A stretch of 64,000 bases of DNA from contig JAVHXV010000001.1 of assembly GCA_031119475.1 (NCBI GenBank), forward strand, positions 1,132,511 through 1,196,510. The letters are read 5' to 3'. Below the pieces are notes generated by a model. The model did no database searches. It saw only the letters and a program-made list of their open reading frames with translations, and had not been told where the DNA came from. The position numbers and the translations under genes are program-made. Source of the DNA: Pedobacter sp. Lineage in GTDB: Bacteria; Bacteroidota; Bacteroidia; Sphingobacteriales; Sphingobacteriaceae. Shown one piece after another: positions 43,593-52,675 of the stretch. Positions within the stretch are counted from its first letter, which is position 1. Every line of letters begins with the position of its first letter.

Positions 43593-44768
43593 CTAGCTAA
43601 ACCGCCTGTACTGCTTAGTTTCTTCAAATATATATTCCAATATCGATTGCTCGATTTCATCTAATACCAAATGTTTACGTTCAAATACCTTTTTGGCGGT
43701 CTCGAGCATTTTATTGATGGCATATACTTCAAAGCCCTGTGCTCCGCCCCATGCGAAATCGGGAATAAAATTTCGCGGGAAACCAGGACCAAAGATATTA
43801 GCACTCACACCTGCCACCGTTCCTGTATTGAACATGGTGTTGATGCCGCACTTCGCATGATCGGCCATGACCAGACCGCAGAACTGTAGCCCTGTTTTTC
43901 GAAAGCTTTCCTTGGCATAGTCCCACAAGCGGACTTCCGCATAGTTATTTTTAAGATTCGAATTATTGCTGTCTGCACCAATATTGCACCATTGACCAAT
44001 TACCGAATTGCCCAGATAGCCTTCGTGGCCCTTGCTGGAATAGCCCCATACCACAGCGTTCTTAATTTCACCGCCCATGGTACAATAAGGCCCAATAGTT
44101 GTTTCGCCATAGATCTTGGCGCCCATTTTGATGACAGCATTTTCTCCAAGAGCAAAAGAACCCCGGATATGGGAACCTTCAAAGACCTGTGAATTTTTGC
44201 CCAGATAAATCGGACCCTGCAAGGTATTAAAAGTAGCACATTCGGCGCTCGCTCCCTCCTCAACAAAGATTTGATCGCCCAAAATGGTGTTGGTCGAACT
44301 CAGCGTAGCTGATGTACGTCCCTTTGTCAACAGCTCAAAATCCTTAACCAATTCGGCATGGTTGTGCGTAAAAATATCATCGGGAAATTGTAGCCTAACT
44401 ACATCGGCTAAATAATTGATATTTATAAAATTTGTGGTTGCGTTCAAATGATGAAAATCAATCTGATCGGTATGATAGGCAATGGTCAATCCTTCCTTAA
44501 CCAAAACTTCGTTGGCCTTAAGGCTTAAGACTGATGCGATGAGCGCCTCATCCGGACAAACGGAGCCATTGATGTATAGCTGGCCATTTTTGGCGGAATA
44601 TTTAGCCTGGAGATAAGGTTGGGTAACAAAGCCAAAATCTGCAGCCAATCGTTTGGCCCACTTTTCTGCTATGGTCAAAATGCCTATGCGCAGATCGGCA
44701 ACTGGCCGGGTAAAGGTGAGTGGCCTTAGTGAAAGCCAGGATTGATCATCAAAAAGATTGATTGTCAT
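43593..44768 (-). CDS. GlmU-like sugar nucleotidyltransferase
   Basis: From ATG at 44768 the product is 391 residues. Residues ~1-170 resemble a reduced nucleotidyltransferase half (FDDQSWLSLRPLTFTRPVAD, DLRIGILTIAEKWAKRLA). The C-terminal half is a left-handed beta-helix with hexapeptide repeats (GDQIFVEEGASAECATFNT, NAVIKMGAKIYGETTIGPYC). This combination is the alternative Bacteroidota GlmU family, proposed to make UDP-GlcNAc precursors. Direct activity is inferred. A start at 44804 lies in low-complexity sequence. Transcribed with, and after, the L31 gene region. Confidence 0.82.
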   Translation of the reverse strand: MTINLFDDQSWLSLRPLTFTRPVADLRIGILTIAEKWAKRLAADFGFVTQPYLQAKYSAKNGQLYINGSVCPDEALIASVLSLKANEVLVKEGLTIAYHTDQIDFHHLNATTNFININYLADVVRLQFPDDIFTHNHAELVKDFELLTKGRTSATLSSTNTILGDQIFVEEGASAECATFNTLQGPIYLGKNSQVFEGSHIRGSFALGENAVIKMGAKIYGETTIGPYCTMGGEIKNAVVWGYSSKGHEGYLGNSVIGQWCNIGADSNNSNLKNNYAEVRLWDYAKESFRKTGLQFCGLVMADHAKCGINTMFNTGTVAGVSANIFGPGFPRNFIPDFAWGGAQGFEVYAINKMLETAKKVFERKHLVLDEIEQSILEYIFEETKQYRRFS

Positions 44769-44782
44769 AAGCCACAAAAATA

Positions 44783-44812
44783 AAAAAAGTCCCGAGCAAT
44801 GCACGGGACTTT
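44783..44812 (-). terminator. Intrinsic terminator after L31 gene
   Basis: On the minus strand AAGTCCCG / CGGGACTT pairs with the loop TGCATTGCT and is followed by a run of seven T. It separates rpmE2 from the GlmU-like gene. Confidence 0.78.
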
Positions 44813-44893
44813 CAAAATATTTTAGCAGCGATGCGATCTATGACCGGCTTTGCTGCCCCTTATCCAAATAGTGATGCGTAGCTACTATTCAGG

Positions 44894-45142
44894 TTATTTT
44901 TTAGCGTAACGGGTTTTGAATTTATCGATACGGCCTGCTGTATCAACCAATTTCATTTTACCAGTATAATATGGGTGCGAAGTATGGGAAATCTCCAATT
45001 TGTACAATGGATATTCATTTCCATCTTCCCATTTGATTGTTTCCTTAGTCTCTACGCAAGATTTAGTTAAAAATGCATAGTCGTTAGACATATCTTTAAA
45101 TACGACGAACCTGTAGTTTGATGGATGCAAATCTTGTTTCAT
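44894..45142 (-). CDS. rpmE2: 50S ribosomal protein L31 type B
   Basis: The 82-residue protein is a zinc-independent (C-minus) L31, with [37 protein letters not shown] and the basic C-terminal FKTRYAKK. The CxxC zinc ligands of the other L31 type are absent (only one Cys). It binds the ribosome at the central protuberance. A near-consensus promoter (GATATTTG at 45278-45285) lies about 135 bases upstream. Confidence 0.95.
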   Translation of the reverse strand: MKQDLHPSNYRFVVFKDMSNDYAFLTKSCVETKETIKWEDGNEYPLYKLEISHTSHPYYTGKMKLVDTAGRIDKFKTRYAKK

Positions 45143-45491
45143 TTTGATATGATTTAGTTTTATTTAAGCGAAAACTCCAAGAACGCTATCGCAATTTGCG
45201 GGCGATAATGCCAATGGGCTTTCTTTATTTTAATTCAAGCTGGTACAAACCGAACAGAAGAACGGTTTAAAGCGGCACAAATATCGTTAAATTATTTTGA
45301 TTATACAAGGATGTGGCGTAAATTTTCGTAAGTGCTTCCAACACACCTGATCCTGGTAGTATCTTCGAGGGATTCCTATATTACTACCTCCAACCCGCAA
45401 CCTGCAACTCACAACCTGTAACCCACAACCTGCAACCTGCAACCTACAACCTGCAACTCACAACCTGTACCAAATTTTCCTATCTTTAACT
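45143..45491. other. Gene-free region with the L31 leader and caacctgcaac repeats
   Basis: The left part is the L31 leader and promoter. Bases 45385-45470 are tandem words caacctgcaac, caactcacaac and caacctgtaac. TATCTTTA (45481-45488), one base off the -7 consensus, is 3 bases before the amidase ATG. No RNA gene seen. Confidence 0.7.
45278..45309 (-). promoter_or_regulatory. Possible L31 promoter
   Basis: On the minus strand CTTG (45306-45309) and GATATTTG (45278-45285) are 20 bases apart, one mismatch each from TTTG/TAnnTTTG. It leaves a leader of about 130 bases before the L31 ATG. Confidence 0.45.
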
Positions 45492-47105
45492 ATGAACAGA
45501 AGAAACTTCCTCAAAGATACGGTTACTGTTGGTGCAGCCACTGCAATCAGCATCCCGGCTTCAGCCATGCTGACTGATGAAAATGATGCAAAAAATGGTT
45601 TCAAAGACGACTTCGGACTAAATGAAGTAACCATTTCGATGCTGCAGACGGCGATGGAAAACGGCAAGATCACTTCCAAAACGATCACCAGAATGTACCT
45701 GAAACGGATCGAAAAGATTGACAAAAATGGGCCCAGGCTAAATGCTGTCATCGAAATCAATCCTGATGCACTGACCATTGCAGCACAGTTGGACATAGAA
45801 CGGAGGAATGGAAAAGTTCGCGGACCGATGCATGGCATTCCCGTGCTCATCAAAGACAACATCAATACCGGAGATAAAATGCAGACCACTGCTGGTGCCC
45901 TGGCGTTGGCTGGAAATATTGCCGCAGCAGATGCATTTATTGTCCAAAGACTTCGGGCAGCAGGCGCTGTCATTTTGGGAAAAACGAACCTCAGCGAATG
46001 GGCTAACTTCAGGTCGACCAGGTCATGCAGCGGCTGGAGCAGTCGCGGCGGACAAACCAAGAACCCCTATATCCTCGATCGCAGTCCCAGTGGGTCAAGT
46101 TCTGGCTCAGGCGCAGCTACCAGCGCTAACCTTTGTACTGTGGCCATTGGCACAGAAACCAACGGATCGATCATCGCCCCTTCTTCCTACAATGGGTTGG
46201 TAGGCCTTAAGCCCACCGTCGGACTATTGAGCCGCAGTGGCATTATTCCCATTTCGGCCACACAGGATACTGCAGGACCAATGGCCCGGACAGTGACCGA
46301 CGCGGCCATCTTATTAGCTGCCTTGACCGGGCTTGATGCCGCAGACGAAATCACCAAGACCAGTGTAGGCAAGGCCTATCCCGATTATACCACTTTTCTA
46401 AAGGAAGATAGCCTGAAAGGAAAGAAGATCGGAATAGAAAAATCTTTTCTGACCGGACATGAAGGCGTGGTCGGCCTGTACAAAGCTGCGCTGGAAAAGA
46501 TCAAAGAACTGGGTGCGCAATTGATAGAGATCGAACTGTTGAAAGAGATGCGCGCCATAAACGCCAGTGTGCTCCAACCAGAATTCAAAGCCGGCGTAAA
46601 TGCCTATCTGGCCTCGGCCAATGCAAAAGTGAAGAATCTGGGCGATGTGATTGCATTTAACAAGGCAAACGAAACCAGTACCATGCCTTATTTCAGACAG
46701 GAAACATTGGAAGCCAGTGAAAAGGCAATAGATCTTGACAGTCAGGGCTATAAAGAAGCGCTGATGAAAGTAAATTCCTCAAAGAAAATCATCACCGACC
46801 TGATGGAGAAAAATCAACTAGATGCCATTGTGGGCACTAGTTTCGGCATTCCATCATTGATCGATCTGTTCAATGGCGATTACAGTGGAGGATTTTATTT
46901 TGCATCGCCAGCAGCAATGGCTGGCTTTCCACACATTACCGTGCCCATGGGCAGGATCCATGAGTTGCCTGTCGGACTTTCCTTTATGGCAAGTGCCTAT
47001 CAGGAACCTGTAGTATTGGCATTTGCTTATGCATTTGAACAGGCCACCAAACACAGGGCAGCCCCGAAGTTTATCAAGAACAGTAATTTTTCAAGTGGGG
47101 TTTAG
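45492..47105 (+). CDS. Amidase-signature family hydrolase, exported
   Basis: The 537-residue protein starts with a twin-Arg signal (MNRRNFLKDTVTVGAATAIS). The amidase-signature core has catalytic Lys121 in GIPVLIKDNINTG, the Ser pair in SPSGSSSGSGAATSANL (~199-215) and Ser226 in GTETNGSI. Two positions of the usual DTGGS motif differ (ETNGS). It likely hydrolyses amides in the periplasm; the substrate is not evident. The gene may have a very short leader, since a -7-like box ends 3 bases before ATG. Confidence 0.9.
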   Translation: MNRRNFLKDTVTVGAATAISIPASAMLTDENDAKNGFKDDFGLNEVTISMLQTAMENGKITSKTITRMYLKRIEKIDKNGPRLNAVIEINPDALTIAAQLDIERRNGKVRGPMHGIPVLIKDNINTGDKMQTTAGALALAGNIAAADAFIVQRLRAAGAVILGKTNLSEWANFRSTRSCSGWSSRGGQTKNPYILDRSPSGSSSGSGAATSANLCTVAIGTETNGSIIAPSSYNGLVGLKPTVGLLSRSGIIPISATQDTAGPMARTVTDAAILLAALTGLDAADEITKTSVGKAYPDYTTFLKEDSLKGKKIGIEKSFLTGHEGVVGLYKAALEKIKELGAQLIEIELLKEMRAINASVLQPEFKAGVNAYLASANAKVKNLGDVIAFNKANETSTMPYFRQETLEASEKAIDLDSQGYKEALMKVNSSKKIITDLMEKNQLDAIVGTSFGIPSLIDLFNGDYSGGFYFASPAAMAGFPHITVPMGRIHELPVGLSFMASAYQEPVVLAFAYAFEQATKHRAAPKFIKNSNFSSGV

Positions 47106-47134
47106 GCTTCCAACTTTTGTATCGAAGCCAAAAC

Positions 47135-47809
47135 TTAGCTTCGCATGTATTTCGTCATCCCCAATTGCACCCTAAATACAAGGATGGCGCAGGCAAACAT
47201 GCACAGGTAAACTATGGTGCGGACCGAGTTCACTCCATCAAAATTCGGAAGTATCTTTCGTGTTGCTACCCTAATGGCGATGATGACCATGATGACCAAG
47301 ACGATCGAACCTGAGATAATAATGGGTCGGACGAATCGATAATTTGGCAGGATTGGTTTTTTATTAAATAAAATTGTTCCCAAGATATAACATGACAAGG
47401 TAAGGATGGCCACGATCATCCGCATGCGCACGTATAACATATTGGTATGGGAAATGCCCTGAAAAAGCATGATCAAAAACCACAGCCAGAAGAAGGCTGG
47501 GATGATCAGATGGGGCAACATTTTTCGTAAACTTATCCGCTCGTTTCTGGTGAGATTGTTAGCGACATATAGAAAAGTGCCATATAGGAGCGAAAATGGC
47601 GCCATCTGATCCAGATATGTTTTACTGATCCAGATTGTTTCTACCATCCAGATGAAAACAAAATGTAGGGCAAGATAGAGGTTGAGCAATTGCACCACTC
47701 GTGCAAAAGGCGTCCTTAATTTCAGTTTCGCATGGATGAAGATGTTGATCAACGTGAGCAGGAATCCTGCATACACGATGATCTGTATGATCGAAAAATC
47801 AGCTTTCAT
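47135..47809 (-). CDS. Multispan membrane protein, HTH-less relative of the AraC regulator
   Basis: The 224-residue protein has about six membrane helices (residues 5-205). Parts match the sensor half of the adjacent AraC protein: LLYGTFLYVANNL against LLYGPFLYFSVRN, and HLIIPAFFWLWFL against HLIPAILFFAGY. The C-terminal HTH is missing; it ends at VQLGMTKYMRS. The 11-base overlap with the AraC gene suggests co-expression. It may be a solitary sensor or transport subunit; I cannot say which. Confidence 0.72.
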   Translation of the reverse strand: MKADFSIIQIIVYAGFLLTLINIFIHAKLKLRTPFARVVQLLNLYLALHFVFIWMVETIWISKTYLDQMAPFSLLYGTFLYVANNLTRNERISLRKMLPHLIIPAFFWLWFLIMLFQGISHTNMLYVRMRMIVAILTLSCYILGTILFNKKPILPNYRFVRPIIISGSIVLVIMVIIAIRVATRKILPNFDGVNSVRTIVYLCMFACAILVFRVQLGMTKYMRS

Positions 47810-48749
47810 TCCTTTGATTGAGGTAGACCGTAGGCGTAAGTCCGGTTATCGCCTTAAAATGATTATTAAAAGAGGTTTTGGAGCTAAAACCACATTCATG
47901 GGCCAAAGCCTCAATGGTAAAATTATGCTGTTGCATGAGTATCAGGGCATATTCAATCCGGTAGGTCGCCAGATAGCCATAGAAATTCTTTTTCAAGTGC
48001 TTATTAAAAACCTGTGTCAGGTGAGGTTTGGGGATGGATAATTGTCTCGACAGCGAGTCGAGGGTAATGTTGTATTGAAGAAATGCCTGCTCTTCCCTAA
48101 AATGCTCTTCTATCTTTTTGATATAAAATGCTACCGTTTCAGCTTTTAATGATGATTTGGCATAGCCCTGCAATTGTAGGTCTCTCCCTCCAAGCAATTG
48201 TTCCTTTCTTTTGGAGAACAAAAAAGCAATGGTAATGATGACCATCGCCATCAGCACATAGTTGATGTAACCATTGTAATTGACGCCAGCACTCAGCTTC
48301 AAGATGTTGATGCAAACAAAGCGCACACTGCACATCAATATCAAGCTTGCGTAGAAAGCCGTAAGCAAAATGAAAAGGTCAATGTCTTCTTCTTGCATCG
48401 CACGCTTTTTTAGGGTAGGCAGCAAAACGAAAACATAACAGGCCATGGTAAGCGGCACGATAAAAAACAGTTGATCATATCCTTCTGACCATTGATCGGG
48501 AAGTAAGGAATAGCCTGCAAAAAATAAGATTGCCGGAATCAAATGGTAGAGGAAAGGACGAAAACTACCGTTTTGGGTATCGTTTCGTACCGAAAAATAT
48601 AGGAAAGGCCCGTACAACAGCCAAGTGGGACTCCATAACCAAGGGGCACCAGCTGTATGGATATCCGAATAGTTTAGTGTGTAAAAGAAATTAAAGATGG
48701 CCAATACCAAAATGCCGATAATGAAGAAGCGATTTCTGGGCAGTACCAT
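47799..48749 (-). CDS. AraC family regulator with membrane N terminus
   Basis: From ATG at 48749 the product is 316 residues, with about six to seven membrane helices (1-195) and a C-terminal AraC HTH (~220-312): LSRQLSIPKPHLTQVFNKHL and ALAHECGFSSKTSFNNHFKA. A GTG start at 48800 would add 17 residues that overlap the previous gene by 22 bases; it might complete the first helix. This architecture is common in Bacteroidota and joins signal sensing to DNA binding in one protein. Confidence 0.88.
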   Translation of the reverse strand: MVLPRNRFFIIGILVLAIFNFFYTLNYSDIHTAGAPWLWSPTWLLYGPFLYFSVRNDTQNGSFRPFLYHLIPAILFFAGYSLLPDQWSEGYDQLFFIVPLTMACYVFVLLPTLKKRAMQEEDIDLFILLTAFYASLILMCSVRFVCINILKLSAGVNYNGYINYVLMAMVIITIAFLFSKRKEQLLGGRDLQLQGYAKSSLKAETVAFYIKKIEEHFREEQAFLQYNITLDSLSRQLSIPKPHLTQVFNKHLKKNFYGYLATYRIEYALILMQQHNFTIEALAHECGFSSKTSFNNHFKAITGLTPTVYLNQRNES

Positions 48750-48778
48750 GCCGGTAAAGATAAGATTTAACTTTAGGA

Positions 48779-49057
48779 CTAGGGCGAATATTTCTCCCAC
48801 ATGGCCACTTTTGCTATTTGCCGTTGTATATAGGCGTCGGCAATGACTTCAGCAGAGCTTTTGCCTTCGGTATTTTCCAATAGCTCCTTTAACCTGTACT
48901 GGTCTACATCTGCACGGTAAAGGATCTGGAGCAGCTTGTTAAAGTCGTCTTCGATCAGGTATTCGAAGGTCTTGACCAAAGCTTCGCGCAATGCCGATTC
49001 GCTGATATCTTCGGGAATATCAAAATGCTTGGATACGAGCTTGGTCAGACTGGACAT
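48779..49057 (-). CDS. Small conserved protein of unknown function
   Basis: The 92-residue, helical soluble protein has LTKLVSKHFDIPEDISESAL, LIEDDFNKLLQILYRADVDQ and a C-terminal QRQIAKVAMWEKYSP. I do not recognise a family name, but the composition and lack of low complexity indicate a real gene. It lies just upstream of the AraC gene and may share its transcript. Confidence 0.75.
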   Translation of the reverse strand: MSSLTKLVSKHFDIPEDISESALREALVKTFEYLIEDDFNKLLQILYRADVDQYRLKELLENTEGKSSAEVIADAYIQRQIAKVAMWEKYSP

Positions 49058-49099
49058 AAGGTTAAACAGATGGCTTGGAGATGAAATTCAAAGGTAGGA

Positions 49100-49165
49100 A
49101 GTAAAAGGGAAAATGGAAGATGGAAGATGGAAGATGTGAGATGGAAGATGTGAGATCAAAGATTG
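49100..49165. repeat. ggaagatg simple repeats
   Basis: aatggaagatggaagatggaagatgtgagatgg repeats with period 8-10 and then fades. Confidence 0.75.
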
Positions 49166-49198
49166 AATAGAAACACGTCTTACTTTACTTCAATTTTC

Positions 49199-49310
49199 TT
49201 CGGACTTTCTTCGGACATTGTTCGGATAAAGGGGTGGTTTTCCGAACAAAGTCCCTACATTGTCCGAACAACGCCCATTTTTCTGCCCGAAAAGTCCGCT
49301 ATCCGAACAA
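49199..49310. promoter_or_regulatory. Cluster of six TTCGGA/TCCGAA half-sites
   Basis: TTCGGA occurs at 49199, 49210 and 49221, then its complement TCCGAA at 49241, 49263 and 49302. The outer pair extends to TTGTTCGGATA (49218-49228 area) and TATCCGAACAA (49300-49310). The first three sites are 11 bases apart, one helical turn. Confidence 0.45.
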
Positions 49311-49338
49311 CCCGATCTCGTGTCCCACCTCTCCAATC

Positions 49339-49596
49339 TCAAATCTCTTTTTGGGGCTTTTCGTCTTCATCTTTTTCCGCTTCACCATCAGCTTTTCGTG
49401 CTTCGCTTACGATTGGCTTTACTGCCCCTTCTTCTCTTCGGGTTGCTCCAGATTCTTCAGGCGCGGCATTTGCGGTCGGACTGTCTTCCTGTTCTTCATC
49501 GGGAATAACCGTTTCGATGTGTTTTTGCAATTCATCGCTTGCCTTCGGATATTGTGGCATCGCTTTATTTCCTGGGTTTGATCCTGAATTTTCCAT
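49339..49596 (-). CDS. Small acidic hydrophilic protein
   Basis: From ATG at 49596 the product is 85 residues (MENSGSNPGNKAMPQYPKAS). It is rich in Glu, Asp, Pro and Ala, has no hydrophobic core and ends in a Glu/Lys-rich tail (EKDEDEKPQKEI). Likely disordered. A longer frame from 49656 adds mostly hydrophobic residues with no family support. No function can be assigned. Confidence 0.6.
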   Translation of the reverse strand: MENSGSNPGNKAMPQYPKASDELQKHIETVIPDEEQEDSPTANAAPEESGATRREEGAVKPIVSEARKADGEAEKDEDEKPQKEI

Positions 49597-49690
49597 GATA
49601 TTGTATTTTAATTCAATAAATAACCAAAGTTGGAAAATTGTTTTAGCCTTGGACAAGTCTTGGACTTCTGGACTTCCCGACTCCGGACTT

Positions 49691-50098
49691 CTACCTCCAT
49701 TTAATTTCCTGGCACAGTTCGATCAGTACCCCATTGGTTTCTTTGGGATGGATAAAACACACCATTTTGTTATCAGCGCCTTTTTTGGGCGATTCATTCA
49801 GCAAGACAAAGCCCTCATTGCGCAGGCGTTCCATTTCTTCGAGGATATCATCGACCAGAAAAGCGACATGATGGATGCCCTCCCCTTTCTTCTCTAAGAA
49901 CTTGGCAATCGGGCTATCTGGTGACGTAGCTTCCAATAGTTCGATCTTATTTTCGCCTGTTCTAAAAAATGCCGTATTTACGTTTTCTGAGGCAACCCGT
50001 TCGGTTTTATAGCAATCTGCATTCAGCACGCGCTGATAAATGTCGATCGAATTGCTCAGGTTTTTGACGGCAATGCCGATGTGTTCGATTTTGTTCAT
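49691..50098 (-). CDS. mce: Methylmalonyl-CoA epimerase
   Basis: From ATG at 50098 the product is 135 residues of the glyoxalase/VOC fold: KIEHIGIAVKNLSNSIDIY with the first His ligand (His6), VNTAFFRTGENKIELLEATS, KGEGIHHVAFLVDDI with the second (~84), and NGVLIELCQ with Glu. It interconverts (2R)- and (2S)-methylmalonyl-CoA in propionyl-CoA metabolism. A start at 50131 adds 11 residues. It is divergent from iscS. Confidence 0.92.
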   Translation of the reverse strand: MNKIEHIGIAVKNLSNSIDIYQRVLNADCYKTERVASENVNTAFFRTGENKIELLEATSPDSPIAKFLEKKGEGIHHVAFLVDDILEEMERLRNEGFVLLNESPKKGADNKMVCFIHPKETNGVLIELCQEIKWR

Positions 50099-50164
50099 GG
50101 CCAATAACGTTATCCTAATGTAAAAATGCACGTTTTATCTCGACCATCATAGCTATAATTTATA

Positions 50165-50193
50165 ATTGTTCGGAAAAAAATTTTGTATCTTTG
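50165..50193 (+). promoter_or_regulatory. iscS promoter (ATTG-N17-TATCTTTG)
   Basis: TATCTTTG (50186-50193) is an exact -7 match, and ATTG (50165-50168) lies 17 bases upstream. It precedes the iscS ATG by 69 bases; the leader includes gcaagacgcaaaacgc-type words. Confidence 0.65.
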
Positions 50194-50262
50194 CGTGTAC
50201 GATCAGCGCATAGCGATAAGCGCAAGACGCAAAACGCCCAACGCTTAACAAAAGATTTAACC

Positions 50263-51474
50263 ATGGAACTTCCAATTTATTTAGATAATAATGCTACCAC
50301 TCCCCTAGATCCTAGGGTTTTAGAGGCCATGTTGCCGTATTTTACTTCAAAATTTGGCAATGCCGCCAGTCGCAACCACGCATTTGGCTGGGTAGCCGAG
50401 GAGGCTGTAGATTATGCCCGTGAAGAGGTCGCAAAATTAATTGGCTGTACCGAAAAGGAAATCATTTTTACTTCTGGCGCTACAGAAGCCGATAATCTGG
50501 GCATAAAAGGGGTATATGAAATGTATGCCGAAAAGGGAAACCACATCATTACGGCCACCACAGAGCACAAAGCTGTGCTGGATACCTGTAAACACCTAGA
50601 AAAGCAGGGTGCAAAAGTAACCTATCTCACCGTTAAGGAAGATGGATTGATCGATTTGGCCGAACTCGAAGCCGCCATGACACCTCAGACCATTTTGGTC
50701 ACCATCATGTATGGCAATAACGAGATCGGTGTACTCCAGCCCATCAAAGAAATTTCGGCCATTGCGCACAAACATGGCGCCCTGTTCATGACAGACGCGA
50801 CACAGGCTGTAGGAAAAGTGCCAGTTGATGTAAATGCCGATGGCATTGATCTTTTGGCCTTCAGTGCACACAAGATGTATGGCCCTAAGGGCGTGGGCGC
50901 CTTATATGTGCGCAGAAAAAATCCAAGGGTAAAGGTTACTTCCCAAATGGATGGCGGTGGCCACGAACGTGGGATGCGTTCAGGCACCTTAAATGTTCCC
51001 GGAATTGTTGGTTTTGGCAAAGCATGCCAATTGTGCCGCGAAGAAATGGAATCAGAGGCCAAACGTCTATCCGCCCTGCGCGATAAATTAGAAACTGCGC
51101 TATTGCAACTTGAAGAAAGCTATGTAAATGGCAATCGCGAACACCGCTTGCCACATGTTGCCAATATTTCCTTCAAATATGTAGAAGGCGAAGGCCTGAT
51201 GATGGCCATGAAAGACCTGGCCGTATCTTCGGGATCTGCCTGTACCTCGGCTTCCCTGGAACCTTCATACGTACTGAAGAGCCTAGGCCTATCTGATGAC
51301 TTGGCACACTCTTCGATCCGTTTTGGATTGGGACGCTTTACCACCGAAGAAGAAGTAGATTACGCAATAGAAAATACAAAGAAAGCTGTAAACCACTTGA
51401 GAAACCTGTCCCCACTTTGGGAAATGTTCAAAGATGGAATTGACCTGAGCAAGATTGAGTGGGCGGAACATTAA
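50263..51474 (+). CDS. iscS: Cysteine desulfurase IscS
   Basis: From ATG at 50263 the product is 403 residues: [17 protein letters not shown] at the N terminus, His in [14 protein letters not shown] Lys204 in [11 protein letters not shown], and active Cys327 in [18 protein letters not shown]. The SGSACTS loop is the IscS (not SufS) type. It takes sulfur from cysteine for Fe-S cluster assembly. First gene of an iscS-iscU-iscA unit. An upstream frame start at 50191 covers the leader and was rejected. Confidence 0.95.
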   Translation: MELPIYLDNNATTPLDPRVLEAMLPYFTSKFGNAASRNHAFGWVAEEAVDYAREEVAKLIGCTEKEIIFTSGATEADNLGIKGVYEMYAEKGNHIITATTEHKAVLDTCKHLEKQGAKVTYLTVKEDGLIDLAELEAAMTPQTILVTIMYGNNEIGVLQPIKEISAIAHKHGALFMTDATQAVGKVPVDVNADGIDLLAFSAHKMYGPKGVGALYVRRKNPRVKVTSQMDGGGHERGMRSGTLNVPGIVGFGKACQLCREEMESEAKRLSALRDKLETALLQLEESYVNGNREHRLPHVANISFKYVEGEGLMMAMKDLAVSSGSACTSASLEPSYVLKSLGLSDDLAHSSIRFGLGRFTTEEEVDYAIENTKKAVNHLRNLSPLWEMFKDGIDLSKIEWAEH

Positions 51475-51646
51475 GCGCTAACTGGAAAGTTGAAGGCTGC
51501 AGGTTAAAGGTTGCAGGACTGGATTCAGAAAAAAACATTTAAAGAGAGAGTTTGGGCATTATGCATAAGCATCCAGGCCTACAACATACAACTTAGAACA
51601 AAGATAAACCCGCTTCCAAAGGAGGCTTTAAATAGAATTCACCGAT

Positions 51647-52060
51647 ATGGCATATTCAGAAAAAGTAATGGAACACTATACCAACCCACGTAACGTTGGT
51701 ACCTTGAACAAAGACAGCAAATCTGTTGGTACAGGTTTGGTCGGTGCGCCAGAGTGTGGCGATGTAATGCGCTTACAGATCGAAGTAAATGATGAAAATG
51801 TAATCACAGACGCCAAATTTAAGACCTTTGGTTGTGGTTCGGCCATTGCTTCCTCATCTTTGGCTACCGAGTGGCTAAAAGGAAAAACAATTGATGAAGC
51901 ATTGACCATCGACAACATGGATATTGTAGAGGAATTGGCATTGCCACCAGTAAAAATCCACTGCTCTGTATTGGCCGAAGATGCAATCAAATCTGCAATC
52001 AACGATTATAGGGTCAAAAATGGCCTTGAAGCGTTGGAATTGGAGAAATCGCACCATTAA
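51647..52060 (+). CDS. iscU: Fe-S cluster scaffold IscU
   Basis: The 137-residue protein has the three cluster-ligand cysteines (Cys37 in GAPECGDVM, Cys63 in FGCGSAIASSS, Cys106 in KIHCSVLAEDA) and the LPPVK motif that chaperones recognise (LALPPVKIHC). It receives sulfur from IscS and iron and assembles [2Fe-2S] clusters. 172 bases after iscS; the gap holds a gcaggttaaaggttgcagg repeat. Confidence 0.95.
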   Translation: MAYSEKVMEHYTNPRNVGTLNKDSKSVGTGLVGAPECGDVMRLQIEVNDENVITDAKFKTFGCGSAIASSSLATEWLKGKTIDEALTIDNMDIVEELALPPVKIHCSVLAEDAIKSAINDYRVKNGLEALELEKSHH

Positions 52061-52070
52061 AGTTGAAAGC

Positions 52071-52155
52071 CCCAAAGGGGTGCCCTTTGGCATAACAGTT
52101 GAAAGTTGAAGGTCTAGTTGCCTAGCCTTAAAACCTACAACCTACAACCCGCAAC
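52071..52155. repeat. Hairpin plus gttgaaag-word repeats between iscU and iscA
   Basis: ccccaaaggggtgccctttggc (52071-52092 region) forms a small hairpin with the same CCAAAGG/CCTTTGG arms as the dispersed cloverleaf repeat. Words such as gttgaaagttgaagg and ctacaacctacaaccc follow. Confidence 0.7.
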
Positions 52156-52158
52156 ATT

Positions 52159-52485
52159 ATGATTACTATAACCGATAAAGCAAAAAGTAAGATCGAGCAT
52201 CTTATGCAGGATTCGCAGTTGGGATCTGATTACTTTTTACGTGTTTCCGTAAAAGGGGGCGGCTGCTCGGGCCTATCTTATAACCTTGACTTCGACAACG
52301 AAGAAAAAAAAGGTGATCAGTTTTTTGAAGACCACGGCATCCGTATTGCCCTCGACATGAAATCTTTTCTTTACCTCGCCGGTACTGAGCTCGATTTTAC
52401 AGATGGCCTAAACGGTAAAGGTTTCGCCTTTAATAATCCCAATGCAAGCCGCTCGTGTGGCTGTGGAGAAAGTTTTAGTGTGTAG
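52159..52485 (+). CDS. iscA: Fe-S cluster carrier IscA
   Basis: The 108-residue A-type carrier has the invariant Cys36 in KGGGCSGLSY and Cys100/Cys102 in RSCGCGESF, and matches the family in length. It passes clusters to apoproteins. The stop codon (52483-52485) lies at the left end of a 31-bp palindrome. Third gene of the isc unit; no hscA, hscB or fdx is in the window. Confidence 0.94.
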   Translation: MITITDKAKSKIEHLMQDSQLGSDYFLRVSVKGGGCSGLSYNLDFDNEEKKGDQFFEDHGIRIALDMKSFLYLAGTELDFTDGLNGKGFAFNNPNASRSCGCGESFSV

Positions 52486-52632
52486 TTGGTCTGGATTTAA
52501 AATCCAGACCAACTGATTTTAAATCCAGACCGACTGGAACAATAAGCATAGATCAAGTCTCGTGAAAACGGGACTTTTTTTATGCTGGTCCGAATTAGAA
52601 TCCGGACTAACTGATTTGAAATTCGGACTAAC
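52484..52632. repeat. Palindromic and direct repeats after iscA
   Basis: A perfect 31-base palindrome (agttggtctggattt arms, 52484-52514) is followed by a partial copy to 52536. A diverged second unit at 52587-52632 (ggtccgaattagaatccgga) repeats the pattern. The terminator at 52555-52581 lies between the units. Confidence 0.8.
52555..52581 (+). terminator. Intrinsic terminator of the isc operon
   Basis: AAGTCTCGT / ACGGGACTT pair in a 9-bp stem around a GAAA tetraloop, followed by seven T. Confidence 0.82.
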
Positions 52633-52675
52633 ATCCCTATTTTTGTATCTTGTCTATCTATCCAAAGCATTATAT

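Noticed and set aside
45458..46060. 200-codon frame opposite the amidase
   Set aside because: Shadow of the amidase coding sequence.
49163..49897. 244-codon plus-strand frame
   Set aside because: It runs opposite the acidic small gene and methylmalonyl-CoA epimerase and has no motif.
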